Positions 14,138-24,038 of a DNA stretch of 64,000 nt are shown piece by piece (position 1 is the stretch's first letter; every line of letters begins with the position of its first letter). Location of the stretch: positions 1 through 64,000 of IMG/VR virus record IMGVR_UViG_3300025141_000036. One strand, given 5' to 3'. The notes beneath the pieces were generated by a model that was given only the letters and a program-made list of their open reading frames with translations, did no database searches and was not told the origin of the DNA. A program made the translations under genes and the position numbers. This DNA comes from a virus.

Positions 14138-14665
14138 TTAGTAGTTGGACCTGTAATTGATATTTATAGTTGTCCCATGTTGGCCCCAATAATCAAGTAA
14201 TTCTTGGTCTCCACTATATTTTTCAATATGTTTTTCAAGTAGTTTTAATAGATCAGCATCTCTACCTTCGAGCTTCTCAAGGGCACTGGGGTCTCCATCG
14301 CTGGCCTTGTCTAAGGCTGCTGAGACTTTGGCCCATTCCATATTCATATCATGTTTGTCTTCTAATGGCTTTGAATCAATATACATATCAAGCATTCCCA
14401 AAAGAACATGATATGGGTTATATTCCACTTCTGCTTGTTGGGTTGTCTCTTCGCCACTAGGAGGGGCAGTATCGTCTGCTTGTGCAGTATTTGGGGCCCC
14501 CATCATTCCTAAAGCTAATGCGCCGCCGGCTAAAGCTTTTTGTAGCCACCCTTCTAGAAGCTTTTCTTCTTCGGTTATATCAGAATTAAATTCATAAAGG
14601 ACAGTTGGGTCTTGAGACTCCACAATAAATTTACGCCAGTTTTCCATAATTAATTTTTGCTTCAT
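14138..14665 (-). CDS. MENW-leader protein, 175 aa (putative packaged virion protein)
   Basis: Begins MKQKLIMENWRKFIVESQ, related to the start of the P-loop protein at 5936. Residues ~35-60 hold a hydrophobic stretch ALAGGALALGMMGAP followed by NTAQADDTAPP, which looks like a processing or export-type junction but is internal. The rest is acidic and helical with a C-terminal beta-prone tail. No domain recognised. It follows the structural genes and precedes the RuvC promoter. An AAGGAT site lies upstream of the ATG at 14665. Packaging through the leader is inference. Confidence 0.65.
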   Translation of the reverse strand: MKQKLIMENWRKFIVESQDPTVLYEFNSDITEEEKLLEGWLQKALAGGALALGMMGAPNTAQADDTAPPSGEETTQQAEVEYNPYHVLLGMLDMYIDSKPLEDKHDMNMEWAKVSAALDKASDGDPSALEKLEGRDADLLKLLEKHIEKYSGDQELLDYWGQHGTTININYRSNY

Positions 14666-14683
14666 GATATAATCCTTTTTATT

Positions 14684-14691
14684 ATAAATAG
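14684..14691 (-). promoter_or_regulatory. Candidate late-promoter element CTATTTAT
   Basis: Minus strand CTATTTAT lies in the short gap before the 175-residue gene, 26 nt before its ATG. Related CTATTTA elements occur at 39111-39118 and 18008-18015 in the two largest gaps of the structural region. A late promoter for the gp55-directed polymerase is possible. It differs from T4 TATAAATA. Confidence 0.3.
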
Positions 14692-14694
14692 TTT

Positions 14695-15864
14695 CTATAG
14701 ATCTAGTTTCAATTTAAAAATGAATTCCCGATCTTCAGTTTTGCGGACGGGGGTTGCAAGTTTTGCGATTCCAATTAGATTTTTGTCTTTATCATAGAGT
14801 CCGATTTTGGAAATATAAGTCTCTTTCTGGAATGGCGGCAGTGTATCTGTATAATCAGATGGAACAACATTAACAAGGATTCTTTTACTTTCCTCATAAA
14901 TGTTTGAACCAGAGGTCACCGTTCCCAAGGAACCTGCTGAGTTCTTGTTATAGGTGGGGTTGTTTGAGTGATTTAATTGATTATAGGGTGCTTTTGCCAT
15001 AACAGTTAATGTTTGAACATGATTGGTCCCTTGGAATTCTAACGCATAAGAGGCGGTTAGTTGTGTATTTGTCACAGCAGTCAGCGAATTTCGAGGATAG
15101 GTTCCATCGTTAGATCCAAACCCAAATCTACACCACGAAGAGCTTGTGGTCGTCTCATATGCTAAATCCTCGTTGCTAATCTGGACCGAGGATGTTAATA
15201 GAATAATCCCTTCATTGTAAAGAACAGTGCCCACAATGCTACCAGTAGTCGTGCCGGAGACCTGAACTAGTTCGCCGTTAAAACGACTGTCTGATGCCTG
15301 TGCTGCCAATGATCCTGAGATAAAATACTTCAGGTTTACTGTTCCTTTTTTTATCGAACTTCCATAGAAAATAGAGGGGATGGAAATCATATTTACTTCT
15401 TTACCAGAACCATAATAGTCCGCAAAATTAAAACAATTAGAAAGGTAACGATAGTGATTAATAGTGTTAGTTAATGCCCTCAATCTTTTGTAGCTAGTAT
15501 CGGATTCCGAGGTAATCCTATATCGAGTGATTGAAGAAGATAGATTATAACTAGATGTAATTTTGTTTCCACCGTAGTTAAATTGAGTATCCCAATCCAA
15601 TTGTGATATTGATTTAAAGGTGGTCTTTTGGCCGTCTTTTATTACAAAAGGATAGATTCGTTGAGAGTCGGATCTGTTTATATTATACTCGTAAAGAGAA
15701 ATAAAATTTCTAGGTACGCCTGTGATATTGTCAGAATAAGTTCCTGAAATATAGTTTTGATCATTGACATAAATTGAACCAGACTGAACATAAAATTTTA
15801 CATTCGGATATGCTTCTATTGTGTTAACGAATAAATCATTCTCTCGAAGTTTAAAATATGGCAT
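14695..15864 (-). CDS. Virion structural protein, 389 aa (paralogue of next gene)
   Basis: Rich in Ser, Thr, Asn, Tyr and beta-prone, as expected for a tail or baseplate protein. The C-terminus (TYISKIGLYDKDKNLIGIAKLATPVRK...LKLDL) aligns with that of the 387-residue neighbour (TTIGLYNDNNELLATAKLSEPLKK...RARLDY), so the two are paralogues at least over the last ~60 residues. It lies at the end of the structural block. Exact location in the particle unknown. Confidence 0.75.
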   Translation of the reverse strand: MPYFKLRENDLFVNTIEAYPNVKFYVQSGSIYVNDQNYISGTYSDNITGVPRNFISLYEYNINRSDSQRIYPFVIKDGQKTTFKSISQLDWDTQFNYGGNKITSSYNLSSSITRYRITSESDTSYKRLRALTNTINHYRYLSNCFNFADYYGSGKEVNMISIPSIFYGSSIKKGTVNLKYFISGSLAAQASDSRFNGELVQVSGTTTGSIVGTVLYNEGIILLTSSVQISNEDLAYETTTSSSWCRFGFGSNDGTYPRNSLTAVTNTQLTASYALEFQGTNHVQTLTVMAKAPYNQLNHSNNPTYNKNSAGSLGTVTSGSNIYEESKRILVNVVPSDYTDTLPPFQKETYISKIGLYDKDKNLIGIAKLATPVRKTEDREFIFKLKLDL

Positions 15865-15870
15865 AACATT

Positions 15871-17034
15871 CTAGTAATCCAATCTTGCACGAATCGTAAA
15901 CTCCGTAGCGGGTGACTTCTTAAGGGGTTCACTGAGTTTCGCTGTGGCTAACAACTCATTGTTATCGTTATAAAGACCGATTGTGGTAATGTAGGACACT
16001 GGGTTGTCCGAGGCTATAGTCTTCACTCTAACTTTGGAATTAAGTAAGTAAGTCGGATTAGATGAATAATTGAATTCATTATGATTCGCACGACAGAAGT
16101 AAATTGTAGAATTCAACTCTGTTGTATTGTTGAATTGTAAATTATAGATTCGATGCCGGAAATAATCCGCAGAGCTCGAAATCTGAGATCCTGTTAAACC
16201 GGCCACGATATCGGACAAAGCACCTTCGGAATTAAGACCCCAAACCAAACCTTGAGTGCCATCGGCAATCCCGCCGGCAGTTTCGTTTAATTGTTGCTTG
16301 AAAACTGACGAAGTCAAAACCATAACTCCGGCCTGATAAAACAATAAGCCGGCATACCAATATTTGTTGCTATTAAAGGAACTAGTGTGTTCACTTGACG
16401 CATTCAAAGCTCCACCGGCACCAGCACCTGCTGCCGAAGCAGTTGCATAAAGGATCCCGTATTCCCCCACAGGAGAGTTTACTCTATATTCAGAGGATGC
16501 ACTAACATCTGTAATTGTCATTATGCAACCAAAGGGATCGTCATATCCCGATTTCGATCCAGATATTCCAAGCTTTAGTTCGAAGGTTTCTTTCTTGATT
16601 TCATCTTTCGACAGAAGACGTGCCATCGGGACAATAATAGCATCTTTTATTTTGACGCCGCCCCCAATAATGTCCCCATCCTCATCGAAAAGTTGGATTG
16701 ACCCTGTCTGATCATATCCCATTAAAATTTGGGACATTTGATTATAGATATTCTTTTTCTTTGATGCCTGTGCGGCTGTAGTCGTACAAAGAGGTTGTAA
16801 TTCCCCTGCTGTACTTAGGCCAATGGTGATATCAAAGATATGATTGGCGGATGAGCTTAGATATGGGTAATCATAAACTGATTGAAGCATTCCATGGGAA
16901 TAATTTTTAATATTATTTTCTTGGTGAAATGTTCCATAAGTTCCAGAAATAATTGTTCCCGTTAGTGGAACAGCCTCATGCAAAAGTGTTCTGGTATTTG
17001 CAATGTCGTTTTCGTTTAATGGTTTGAATGTCAT
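15871..17034 (-). CDS. Virion structural protein, 387 aa (paralogue of preceding entry)
   Basis: Mixed beta-rich protein with an alanine/glycine stretch in the middle (ATASAAGAGAGGALNASS). It shares its C-terminal IGLY-D-N-LLA-AKL-EP-KK pattern and overall length with the 389-residue neighbour. The gene begins right after the 312-residue structural gene with an AGGACT site. The pair probably arose by tandem duplication and may form neighbouring rings or a hetero-oligomer of the tail or baseplate. No enzymatic motif. Confidence 0.75.
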   Translation of the reverse strand: MTFKPLNENDIANTRTLLHEAVPLTGTIISGTYGTFHQENNIKNYSHGMLQSVYDYPYLSSSANHIFDITIGLSTAGELQPLCTTTAAQASKKKNIYNQMSQILMGYDQTGSIQLFDEDGDIIGGGVKIKDAIIVPMARLLSKDEIKKETFELKLGISGSKSGYDDPFGCIMTITDVSASSEYRVNSPVGEYGILYATASAAGAGAGGALNASSEHTSSFNSNKYWYAGLLFYQAGVMVLTSSVFKQQLNETAGGIADGTQGLVWGLNSEGALSDIVAGLTGSQISSSADYFRHRIYNLQFNNTTELNSTIYFCRANHNEFNYSSNPTYLLNSKVRVKTIASDNPVSYITTIGLYNDNNELLATAKLSEPLKKSPATEFTIRARLDY

Positions 17035-17043
17035 TATAAAGTC

Positions 17044-17982
17044 CTATTTAAGTCTTAGATATCTGATTGGGACATCTATCATACATCCGGTTTTAACACC
17101 GGTAACTCGCACATTAGAGTCGATGTAATAGCAAACAGATGTGGTTCCGCCTCTATTATCAAGAGTTACTTCTGCCCCTAGGGTAGTGAACAAATATGAA
17201 CTAGTATTAAGATCCATAGAAGACATTATTCGAAATTCCACCTTTGTTCCTCGAGGGCCTTGAATGATTTCCTTTTCGTTTGTAGAGTCATCAGTGATGT
17301 CTGTTACAAATGTATCTCCCAAATCTACTGTATAGTAAGCCATGTTATCATCATCAACATAATCAAAGGACGCTAGTGTTCCCGTCGAATCAACAAGCTT
17401 GCCAAGACGATTATCCATTTGAACAATATAGCTGGTTTCTTTTAGTTCATCGTCTAGTTTTCTTTTTGGAGAGATCTCGCTGGTGTCTAATCCCTCGTCC
17501 ACACGAATAATAGTTCCGATTAGTTCCTCACCAAAAATAAATCCTTGATTTAAACCCTTGTCGGAGTTTCTACCCACGCCAGTTTTAGTAACTTCTGAAC
17601 CATCATTGTCTGATGTTTCTCTGTTAGCTGTTACATAAAAAACATTATTTGATGCCATTCCGTTGACACCTGGGTCTCTGGTGTTAAGCCTCAGAACTGG
17701 TAAAAATAGCAATTCTAGATTAGAATATGTCTGCAGTTGTGTCTTCATTGACGCTGCGTTATCTGTAAATGCCTCTAAAATTGGAGTTTGTAAAATCTCT
17801 AAATCATAATAAGAGCTGCCGCTAGGGTTTGTTTTATCATAAAGAGAATAGTCTATCTCCTCGTCGCTCAGGGCAAACTTGGTTATTTGAAAAGAACCAT
17901 CTCCTCTTGCTAATAGTTTCCTTCCGTGGTCTGTCAAAACAACATCTAGAATGATGTCGCCGCTGTTATCTAAAAAGCCCAT
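17044..17982 (-). CDS. Virion structural protein with N-terminal GR-LLA-G module, 312 aa
   Basis: The first ~45 residues contain LTDHGRKLLARG (16-27) followed by FALSDEEIDYSLYD, a pattern shared with the N-terminus of the 320-residue protein at 23076. The remaining part is beta-rich and acidic, ending with CMIDVPIRYLRLK. It lies in the run of uncharacterised structural genes after the baseplate genes. A GGGAGAT site precedes the ATG. Probable tail or baseplate component; function unknown. Confidence 0.75.
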   Translation of the reverse strand: MGFLDNSGDIILDVVLTDHGRKLLARGDGSFQITKFALSDEEIDYSLYDKTNPSGSSYYDLEILQTPILEAFTDNAASMKTQLQTYSNLELLFLPVLRLNTRDPGVNGMASNNVFYVTANRETSDNDGSEVTKTGVGRNSDKGLNQGFIFGEELIGTIIRVDEGLDTSEISPKRKLDDELKETSYIVQMDNRLGKLVDSTGTLASFDYVDDDNMAYYTVDLGDTFVTDITDDSTNEKEIIQGPRGTKVEFRIMSSMDLNTSSYLFTTLGAEVTLDNRGGTTSVCYYIDSNVRVTGVKTGCMIDVPIRYLRLK

Positions 17983-18007
17983 GTATTATCTCCCGATCTT
18001 TTTCATA

Positions 18008-18015
18008 GTAAATAG
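18008..18015 (-). promoter_or_regulatory. Candidate late-promoter element CTATTTAC
   Basis: One base different from the octamer at 14684 and 39111, in the 40-nt gap before the 312-residue structural gene, 33 nt upstream of its ATG. Confidence 0.25.
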
Positions 18016-18022
18016 AATTTAA

Positions 18023-20086
18023 TTAGAAATCTTCTTCTGTTTTGTTCTTTGTGAGTTTAAACGTTATATTATAGTCTATAATTTTTCCACTCGTGGTTGA
18101 TTTTACTCTTACTTTAAATTTCCTTCCCCACACAGAATGCTGGGCTATTCCCAGATTTAAGTTATCCACTGTTCCCTGTAGAGAAGTTTTTCCATAAAGA
18201 TATGGTTGACTCTCATCAAACCAAGTTTGTTCATATGATGGATAAAGCTGAAAGAGATTTTTAAATTTCCTGGAGTCTGCCTTGACAACTGGTTTTGGGA
18301 ATTCATATTCTGAAACCATTATCTTAGAATCATCTGCATCTTTAATTAACTCTACTCCATAAATAGCAGTTGGATTAGACACCAACCCTTTGACATTAAC
18401 TTTTCTAAACATATAATAATATTTGGTGTTAGGTATAACCGTGTCCTCAAAGCGAGCAGAATTCGAAAGAAAAGTCATCTGGACATTTGTCAATTTTTTT
18501 CCTTGGAAGTCAGACCAGTATTTCGGCGGCACCTTTGTTCTGAAGATTTCATATTTTCCCCTTTGGTTAGAATATTTAAACCTCGTTTTGTTGTCTTGAT
18601 TCATACTATTCATATTCATATTGATTTCCTGGTGCATATCAGAAGGAGTCACTTGAATAAAGGAATCTATTTTTTCACCTTTAGTGGGAGATAAATAGAC
18701 TTGAATCTTATTGTTAGAGTTGTTTTCAGTTACAAACTTAACCTGCGGTTCGATTGGTGGAGGCATTAGTGCTATGACGGATTCTGTAAACAAATGAAAA
18801 GGAACGATTACAACACTAGGGACATTAACAACATCAACCAACGCATGGTTCTTCGGTTGCTCTATGGTCTGGGCTCGAGGCTCGGCGCCGAAGTCGTCGA
18901 GGATTTGCATGTTGTTGAACCTTAAATTTTCATAACGATAGCGGTTACCTACTATAATATAATAGGCATCACACTTATAGACGTATTGTTGACCATATTT
19001 GATTTGAGAATCATTAAATAGGCTTGTGTCATCGACTGCTGGAATATAAATATTTTGGGCTTTGGCTCCTTGTAAAGTATCTCTAAATTTCTGCACTTTA
19101 TAAACAAAATCTTCACGGTAGGCCATTTCATTATTATAAACTTCTTCGAAAGAGCGGAATTTTCCCTTAGATAAACTCCTAACATAACCTGCAAATAGCA
19201 GTTTTTTGTATTTATTAATCATAGTAGATTTTGATGATGCATTAGGGTCCAAAGGAAACATATCATCTGGTAGTAAAAATGCTGTTGAATTGGCCCACTT
19301 TAACATTTCAAAAGCCTCAATCGACTTGGTAGTTACCGATTGGCCTTCTTGAACTACAAAATCTAACGTGGGATTTGTTGATTGCTCAAAAGCATTCAAC
19401 AAAGCATCAAATAATTGTGTTTCGATAATAAAATCAGAAAAATTATTGTCAACTTTATTGGTGATCTTGATTTCGTTGTAATAAGGATATTCGTCAGAAA
19501 CATTGGAAGAGTTCATCCCAGGATCCCTGTTGGGGCCTGCATTTGGAACTACAAAATTTTCATATCGGCTCGAATCTATTGAATAGTTTATTGGGCTTTG
19601 TTCTTTATCTTTAATAAAACCTACAAAGTCCTGTTTTGACTTCCTAAACGTTATAGGGGGCAACTGAGGCTCATTAGTGACCATCTGGAGTTCATCATAA
19701 TCCGAACTAAGATAATTAAAATTAGTAACAATATCATAAGATGACACGGATTGATTTAAATTTTCTGCTTGAATAGCAGTGGCTTTTTCTGGGATTGGAA
19801 TCTTAACAAAATGATTAGTGAACTCTTGCCCTGTAGTAATCGCCTTGTTAACTAACTCATAGACATCATCTGATGAATTCAACGCTTCCAATTTTAAAGT
19901 TGTAACCTCTGAATACAAGACACCTTCTTGTTGCATTTTGCTTTCAAGAAAACTAACTTTGAGATTGGAGAGATCGTTACTCTTAATTGCTTGGGTTTCA
20001 AATCCAGTTGGGACAACAATGGCAGCTTTCCCTAGATCTTTTAATAAAGGATCGACAACTTGTTCTGTCATAATAGCTTTAGCCAT
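18023..20086 (-). CDS. Virion structural protein, 687 aa
   Basis: No known domain recognised. The protein has an alanine-rich start (MAKAIMTEQVVDPLLKDLGK), long beta-prone central parts, and a C-terminal ~90 residues (YGKTSLQGTVDNLNLGIAQHS, KVRVKSTTSGKIIDYNITFK) that look like a beta-sandwich. The start codon overlaps the stop of the upstream 996-residue gene (TGATG) with a GGAGGAACTT site, so both are translated together. Placement suggests a tail or baseplate structural role. Confidence 0.75.
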   Translation of the reverse strand: MAKAIMTEQVVDPLLKDLGKAAIVVPTGFETQAIKSNDLSNLKVSFLESKMQQEGVLYSEVTTLKLEALNSSDDVYELVNKAITTGQEFTNHFVKIPIPEKATAIQAENLNQSVSSYDIVTNFNYLSSDYDELQMVTNEPQLPPITFRKSKQDFVGFIKDKEQSPINYSIDSSRYENFVVPNAGPNRDPGMNSSNVSDEYPYYNEIKITNKVDNNFSDFIIETQLFDALLNAFEQSTNPTLDFVVQEGQSVTTKSIEAFEMLKWANSTAFLLPDDMFPLDPNASSKSTMINKYKKLLFAGYVRSLSKGKFRSFEEVYNNEMAYREDFVYKVQKFRDTLQGAKAQNIYIPAVDDTSLFNDSQIKYGQQYVYKCDAYYIIVGNRYRYENLRFNNMQILDDFGAEPRAQTIEQPKNHALVDVVNVPSVVIVPFHLFTESVIALMPPPIEPQVKFVTENNSNNKIQVYLSPTKGEKIDSFIQVTPSDMHQEINMNMNSMNQDNKTRFKYSNQRGKYEIFRTKVPPKYWSDFQGKKLTNVQMTFLSNSARFEDTVIPNTKYYYMFRKVNVKGLVSNPTAIYGVELIKDADDSKIMVSEYEFPKPVVKADSRKFKNLFQLYPSYEQTWFDESQPYLYGKTSLQGTVDNLNLGIAQHSVWGRKFKVRVKSTTSGKIIDYNITFKLTKNKTEEDF

Positions 20087-23076
20087 CAGTAAGTTCCTCC
20101 AGGAATGTATGGGCCAGGACTAAAGCCAGCAACTGGTGAGTCGCTTACTCCTCCGATTGTTGCTTGATCAACCTGCTCGATTGTTGGCGGTCCCACGGAA
20201 CCCAAAGGTGCCACTGCAAATTGCAGGGAGTCTTTAAAAGTTCCTTGAGTTACGATGTTAGTGGTGGCAAACTTTATCACTTTGGATAGGTGATTTTTGC
20301 TTAGCATATTTATATTACCACCGGCGTGGACTTCATCAGGCAGCGTGGTAATATCCACCGTTACAGGCTGGTCTCCTACTACAATCACATCATTTGTGGA
20401 TGGTAATTTGAAAATTTCATCTGGTTTTAAACCAAGTTCAGGAATTTCCGCATATTCCATTTTTACCAACACTCCTCCTATGGTGGGTAAAAAAGAATGG
20501 TTCATTTCTTCCCAAATAGGTTCTGAGAGCATTAGATCCCCTTGGTTGTCTCTTTTATAACCAACCAAAACAAGAAGGCGTTTATTAGTTTGAAAAAGAA
20601 TTTCTGTTGAAATCTTAGTTTCTGGGCTTTGAAATATATCTCCTTCTTCAGAAAGAATTTCGTTTTTAGCAGCTTGAGATCGAGAACATACTGCTGCCTT
20701 GTATGACACCGGTGCTCTTCCCAATATAGTATTTTTAAAACCATCTGATCTTACATACTGGGACACAGAGCTATCTGAGTTTGTTAAATCAAAATTAAAT
20801 TTTGATGCTCCAGTTTGTGCCTGGGTAGTTGATAAAAGCGTTGCCACCATGGCATAATCTGAAGAAATTGATGGGCGGTGTAGATGAGCCTCTGCTTCAA
20901 TAAAGGAGGAGTTGATTCCCAAGTATTCTTTACTATCTGCTAATCTTTCTTTTTGTTCTTCTTCTATTTTAAATTCAGGTATATCAAAACCTGGAGTAAA
21001 TGAACCATTAAACGTTGGTGCTCTTTGGCGACCTACTGTCACCCTTTGTTGGGTTTCGGACTGGTCTTCGGGAGGAGTTTCTGTGTCTCTTTTTTGAGAT
21101 GCTCTCCAGGGTCTAATGATTTGATCTGAAACTTGTTTTGCTCTTAAAAATTGGATTGATAAACCTAGATTATCAATGTTTGTAAGGTCTGTTAAATTAA
21201 AACTCTGATTATCAAAAACAAAAGCCAAGGGGGATAGATATATTTGCTTTGCCGTGGCCGTGTTGGTTATGGCTTTTGCGGTTGCATCATCTAAATTGCT
21301 GAATTCAGCAGGAAACTTACTTTCATCTAAATTAAAATATCGTTGTTCTTCTAGGTTTGATCTTTGTTTTAAGTTTTCTATCGATATAATAGAATTAAGG
21401 TCGTAAGGGTCATTCATATATTTATAAAACCGTCGATAATTATTAAATTGTATTATTTGAGCAAATTCTTTAGTGAAAGAGATTAAGTTAGGAATCATAG
21501 ATCTCTTATTGTTCTTCGGTTTAGAGGACCCTGGGGTTCGGTTAATCGGCGGAAATAATCTTCTGAATGTCGAGAGAGCGGCCTTAAAGTCATTCAAAAT
21601 CTTAAGCCCCATTGTGGCTGTATAGTTTTCTGTTACTGTTGCTTTCATCAAAGAAACAATTTCCGCTTCAACCTCAAAGGGTTGCATCTCTACTAGATAT
21701 GTCCTAAGAGTTATATAACTAATTATTGCTGTTTTTATAGTTTCAGGGATTTCTATCCCTTCCCTTAACCTTTCTTCCCTATGAGAATAATTGGTTTTTT
21801 TATTTAATCTATAGATCGATTGCTCTAAAGAGTCAATCTGTGAAGTGAAAGCTTTCATCTTTGTTTCAAAAAACTGCTGTGATTTGTCAACAATAGAGAA
21901 CTCTGCTTTGTAGGAAAACTGGCCGCTTGTTTTAGAGGTATTCTCATTGTCTTTAAATTGATAATACCTTATTGTTGGGTCCTGATTAAGATAAATTTGA
22001 TGTATAGCCTCTGTTGGTTTTAGTTTATTGGCCTTGTCATCAACAGTTGTGGTAATGTATTTATACCTATCTACCGAAAACTTAGCCACCTTGGGAGTTC
22101 CTAAATTATTTATTACCCTTCTGGTTCTTACTTGGTTCCGAACTATTGAGAGGGAGTTTATCTTAATACTAAACATAAATTCATTAAACAATGAATTGCT
22201 AATTTTTTTGAAAGTTTTACCGTGTTTAGTTTTCTGGAGTACTATTTGTTTCATATTAATCGCAAAAACCCCTATAAGATCAATGTTTTCATTAATAGAA
22301 TAATGAAGAGTCCCTATTAAGGGGTTGTGGTTAAACGGCGATTGATTCTTGGACTTGTAAATGTTAGTTCTCAAGTCGACTAATTTTAAATTCTGAACCT
22401 TGACTCTCTTTAAAACTGGTTTTTGTTCTAATGAACTAAAAGATCCAGCCATGTAACCTGCTGCGTTGAGGTGTACTGGCCCGGGCCAAACGCCAGTGTC
22501 TGATTGTAAAAACAAGTTTGTTAATCCTGGGTTGGATCCATTTTTAAAAATTATTTCTGATGTCACTGCTCCAAAATATTGCTTCAGTAAACCAGTTAAA
22601 TCGATCTCAAAATGAGCCGAAAGGTCTTGAGTATCGATAAACCCATAAGCAAAAATTATATAATCTTGCGGGTCCATCGGTAATTCCAATACAAAATTCC
22701 TGTGATATTGACACACTCCTGGGTTTACAGAACTGGCTGACTTCACAACTTTATTAAATGTCTTAATCGACGTTTTTTTAATTTCTGTTGATGAAGCATT
22801 ATAATAGGAAGACCCTACAATCTTAGATGGATATGGGCTAAGAGTCCCCTCTTTTATCGCTGTTGCAAGGCTAACATCACGGGTAGCTATAAGTCCGACC
22901 TTAAAAAAATCGACAAAACTTTCCTCATCTTTCCAAATATAACCACGATTCGTTTTTACATCCAACACTTGTAAGGTCACAATTGCTTTAAAAGTCTCTG
23001 TATTGTTATCCTCTAGTTTAACTCTGGAGATATAAACATTTGGAATGTTTTCTAGACCTACCACTTCTTTTGACAT
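20086..23076 (-). CDS. Large virion structural protein, 996 aa
   Basis: Begins MSKEVVGLENIPNVYISRVKL. The ATG at 23076 overlaps the upstream stop as TAATG and is preferred over an in-frame ATG three codons earlier. The chain is beta-rich, with a central helical part (residues ~390-560, including FFETKMKAFTSQIDSLEQS) and a glycine/proline tail. No conserved family recognised. It stands between two other structural genes in a translationally coupled array and is likely part of the tail or baseplate. Confidence 0.75.
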   Translation of the reverse strand: MSKEVVGLENIPNVYISRVKLEDNNTETFKAIVTLQVLDVKTNRGYIWKDEESFVDFFKVGLIATRDVSLATAIKEGTLSPYPSKIVGSSYYNASSTEIKKTSIKTFNKVVKSASSVNPGVCQYHRNFVLELPMDPQDYIIFAYGFIDTQDLSAHFEIDLTGLLKQYFGAVTSEIIFKNGSNPGLTNLFLQSDTGVWPGPVHLNAAGYMAGSFSSLEQKPVLKRVKVQNLKLVDLRTNIYKSKNQSPFNHNPLIGTLHYSINENIDLIGVFAINMKQIVLQKTKHGKTFKKISNSLFNEFMFSIKINSLSIVRNQVRTRRVINNLGTPKVAKFSVDRYKYITTTVDDKANKLKPTEAIHQIYLNQDPTIRYYQFKDNENTSKTSGQFSYKAEFSIVDKSQQFFETKMKAFTSQIDSLEQSIYRLNKKTNYSHREERLREGIEIPETIKTAIISYITLRTYLVEMQPFEVEAEIVSLMKATVTENYTATMGLKILNDFKAALSTFRRLFPPINRTPGSSKPKNNKRSMIPNLISFTKEFAQIIQFNNYRRFYKYMNDPYDLNSIISIENLKQRSNLEEQRYFNLDESKFPAEFSNLDDATAKAITNTATAKQIYLSPLAFVFDNQSFNLTDLTNIDNLGLSIQFLRAKQVSDQIIRPWRASQKRDTETPPEDQSETQQRVTVGRQRAPTFNGSFTPGFDIPEFKIEEEQKERLADSKEYLGINSSFIEAEAHLHRPSISSDYAMVATLLSTTQAQTGASKFNFDLTNSDSSVSQYVRSDGFKNTILGRAPVSYKAAVCSRSQAAKNEILSEEGDIFQSPETKISTEILFQTNKRLLVLVGYKRDNQGDLMLSEPIWEEMNHSFLPTIGGVLVKMEYAEIPELGLKPDEIFKLPSTNDVIVVGDQPVTVDITTLPDEVHAGGNINMLSKNHLSKVIKFATTNIVTQGTFKDSLQFAVAPLGSVGPPTIEQVDQATIGGVSDSPVAGFSPGPYIPGGTY

Positions 23077-24038
23077 TAATCGCAATCCTCTATTTCTGTT
23101 ATCCGAGTTCCATAAATATCAAAATCTATTCCTCTTTCTTGTGTACATTCCACATCTACATCCAATTCTATATCCTGAGCTTTTAATTGACTGACGCCTC
23201 TGCAAATATCCACATCCGGAACCTGTGTATCAAAATTCATATCTATCCAATATTCAACATAAGAAGAATCCAGTTCCACATATGAATCGTTACTTTCCTC
23301 TAGTAGAATTCCATCTTTAATTAAATTAGTTCGCGGACGAAACTTCAAGGGAATCAAGTCTGTTTCTGAGTTTTCTTCGTAAAGATAAACTTCCATCTCT
23401 AAGCCGTCCTTAAATGTAAAACCCTGTAGTTCTTTTAGTTGACATAAAATCTGCTGTTGAGTGATTTCCAAGTAGGTTCCGTCTGCATAAACATCTGATG
23501 CGGGAATCTGAGTTGAAATCGTTCTGCCTGAAACCGATGGAGAATTATAAGTATTTTTTACTCCCATCTTATACTCAATAGTGGAGTTAACTTGAGGGAT
23601 TTGCCTCAAATAAACATTAGATCCCGTCAGTACTGTCTGGACAGATCCTGATATCTCTCCTTGAATAAAAATAGACTTCCACGCGGGACCATAATCACTT
23701 GCTTGTTCGGAGGTCCCTAGGGGTTCTGTCAAATAATTTAATTTTAATTTAGTGTGCGGTCGAGTGTTTTCCTGAGTTCTCTCGTAACTAAAGATTAAAC
23801 TCTCAGGGGAAATCAAATCCCTTTGAGTTTTTAATCTTGGTGTATTAGTTAAAATCCTCGCCGTGATTGCGTCTTGGTCTTCAGCCGATGTCTCGCCTGC
23901 TGCCATAGTGTCATAAAGAATGTCATCATCAAAAAAAGCATAGTACTGCGGTAGAAGTTGGCCTTTGGCTATAAGGCTTCTACCGTAGGGGGTTAATTCT
24001 ATATTTATTACATCTTCTTTTTTATTAAAAAATGTCAT
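23076..24038 (-). CDS. Virion structural protein with N-terminal GR-LIA-G module, 320 aa
   Basis: Residues 15-26 read LTPYGRSLIAKG, followed by YYAFFDDDILYD, matching the N-terminal module of the 312-residue protein at 17044. The rest is beta-rich, with an acidic C-terminus that ends in several Cys and Asp residues (VECTQERGIDFDIYG). The start overlaps the stop of the 1521-residue gene by 4 nt. Probably a tail or baseplate protein; the shared module may mediate docking to the same partner. Confidence 0.75.
   Translation of the reverse strand: MTFFNKKEDVINIELTPYGRSLIAKGQLLPQYYAFFDDDILYDTMAAGETSAEDQDAITARILTNTPRLKTQRDLISPESLIFSYERTQENTRPHTKLKLNYLTEPLGTSEQASDYGPAWKSIFIQGEISGSVQTVLTGSNVYLRQIPQVNSTIEYKMGVKNTYNSPSVSGRTISTQIPASDVYADGTYLEITQQQILCQLKELQGFTFKDGLEMEVYLYEENSETDLIPLKFRPRTNLIKDGILLEESNDSYVELDSSYVEYWIDMNFDTQVPDVDICRGVSQLKAQDIELDVDVECTQERGIDFDIYGTRITEIEDCD

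Noticed and set aside
14161-14168. T4-type late element TATAAATA on the minus strand
   Set aside because: Lies in the coding end of the 175-residue gene; the same octamer occurs inside other genes (for example near 22048 and 21417), so it is probably chance.
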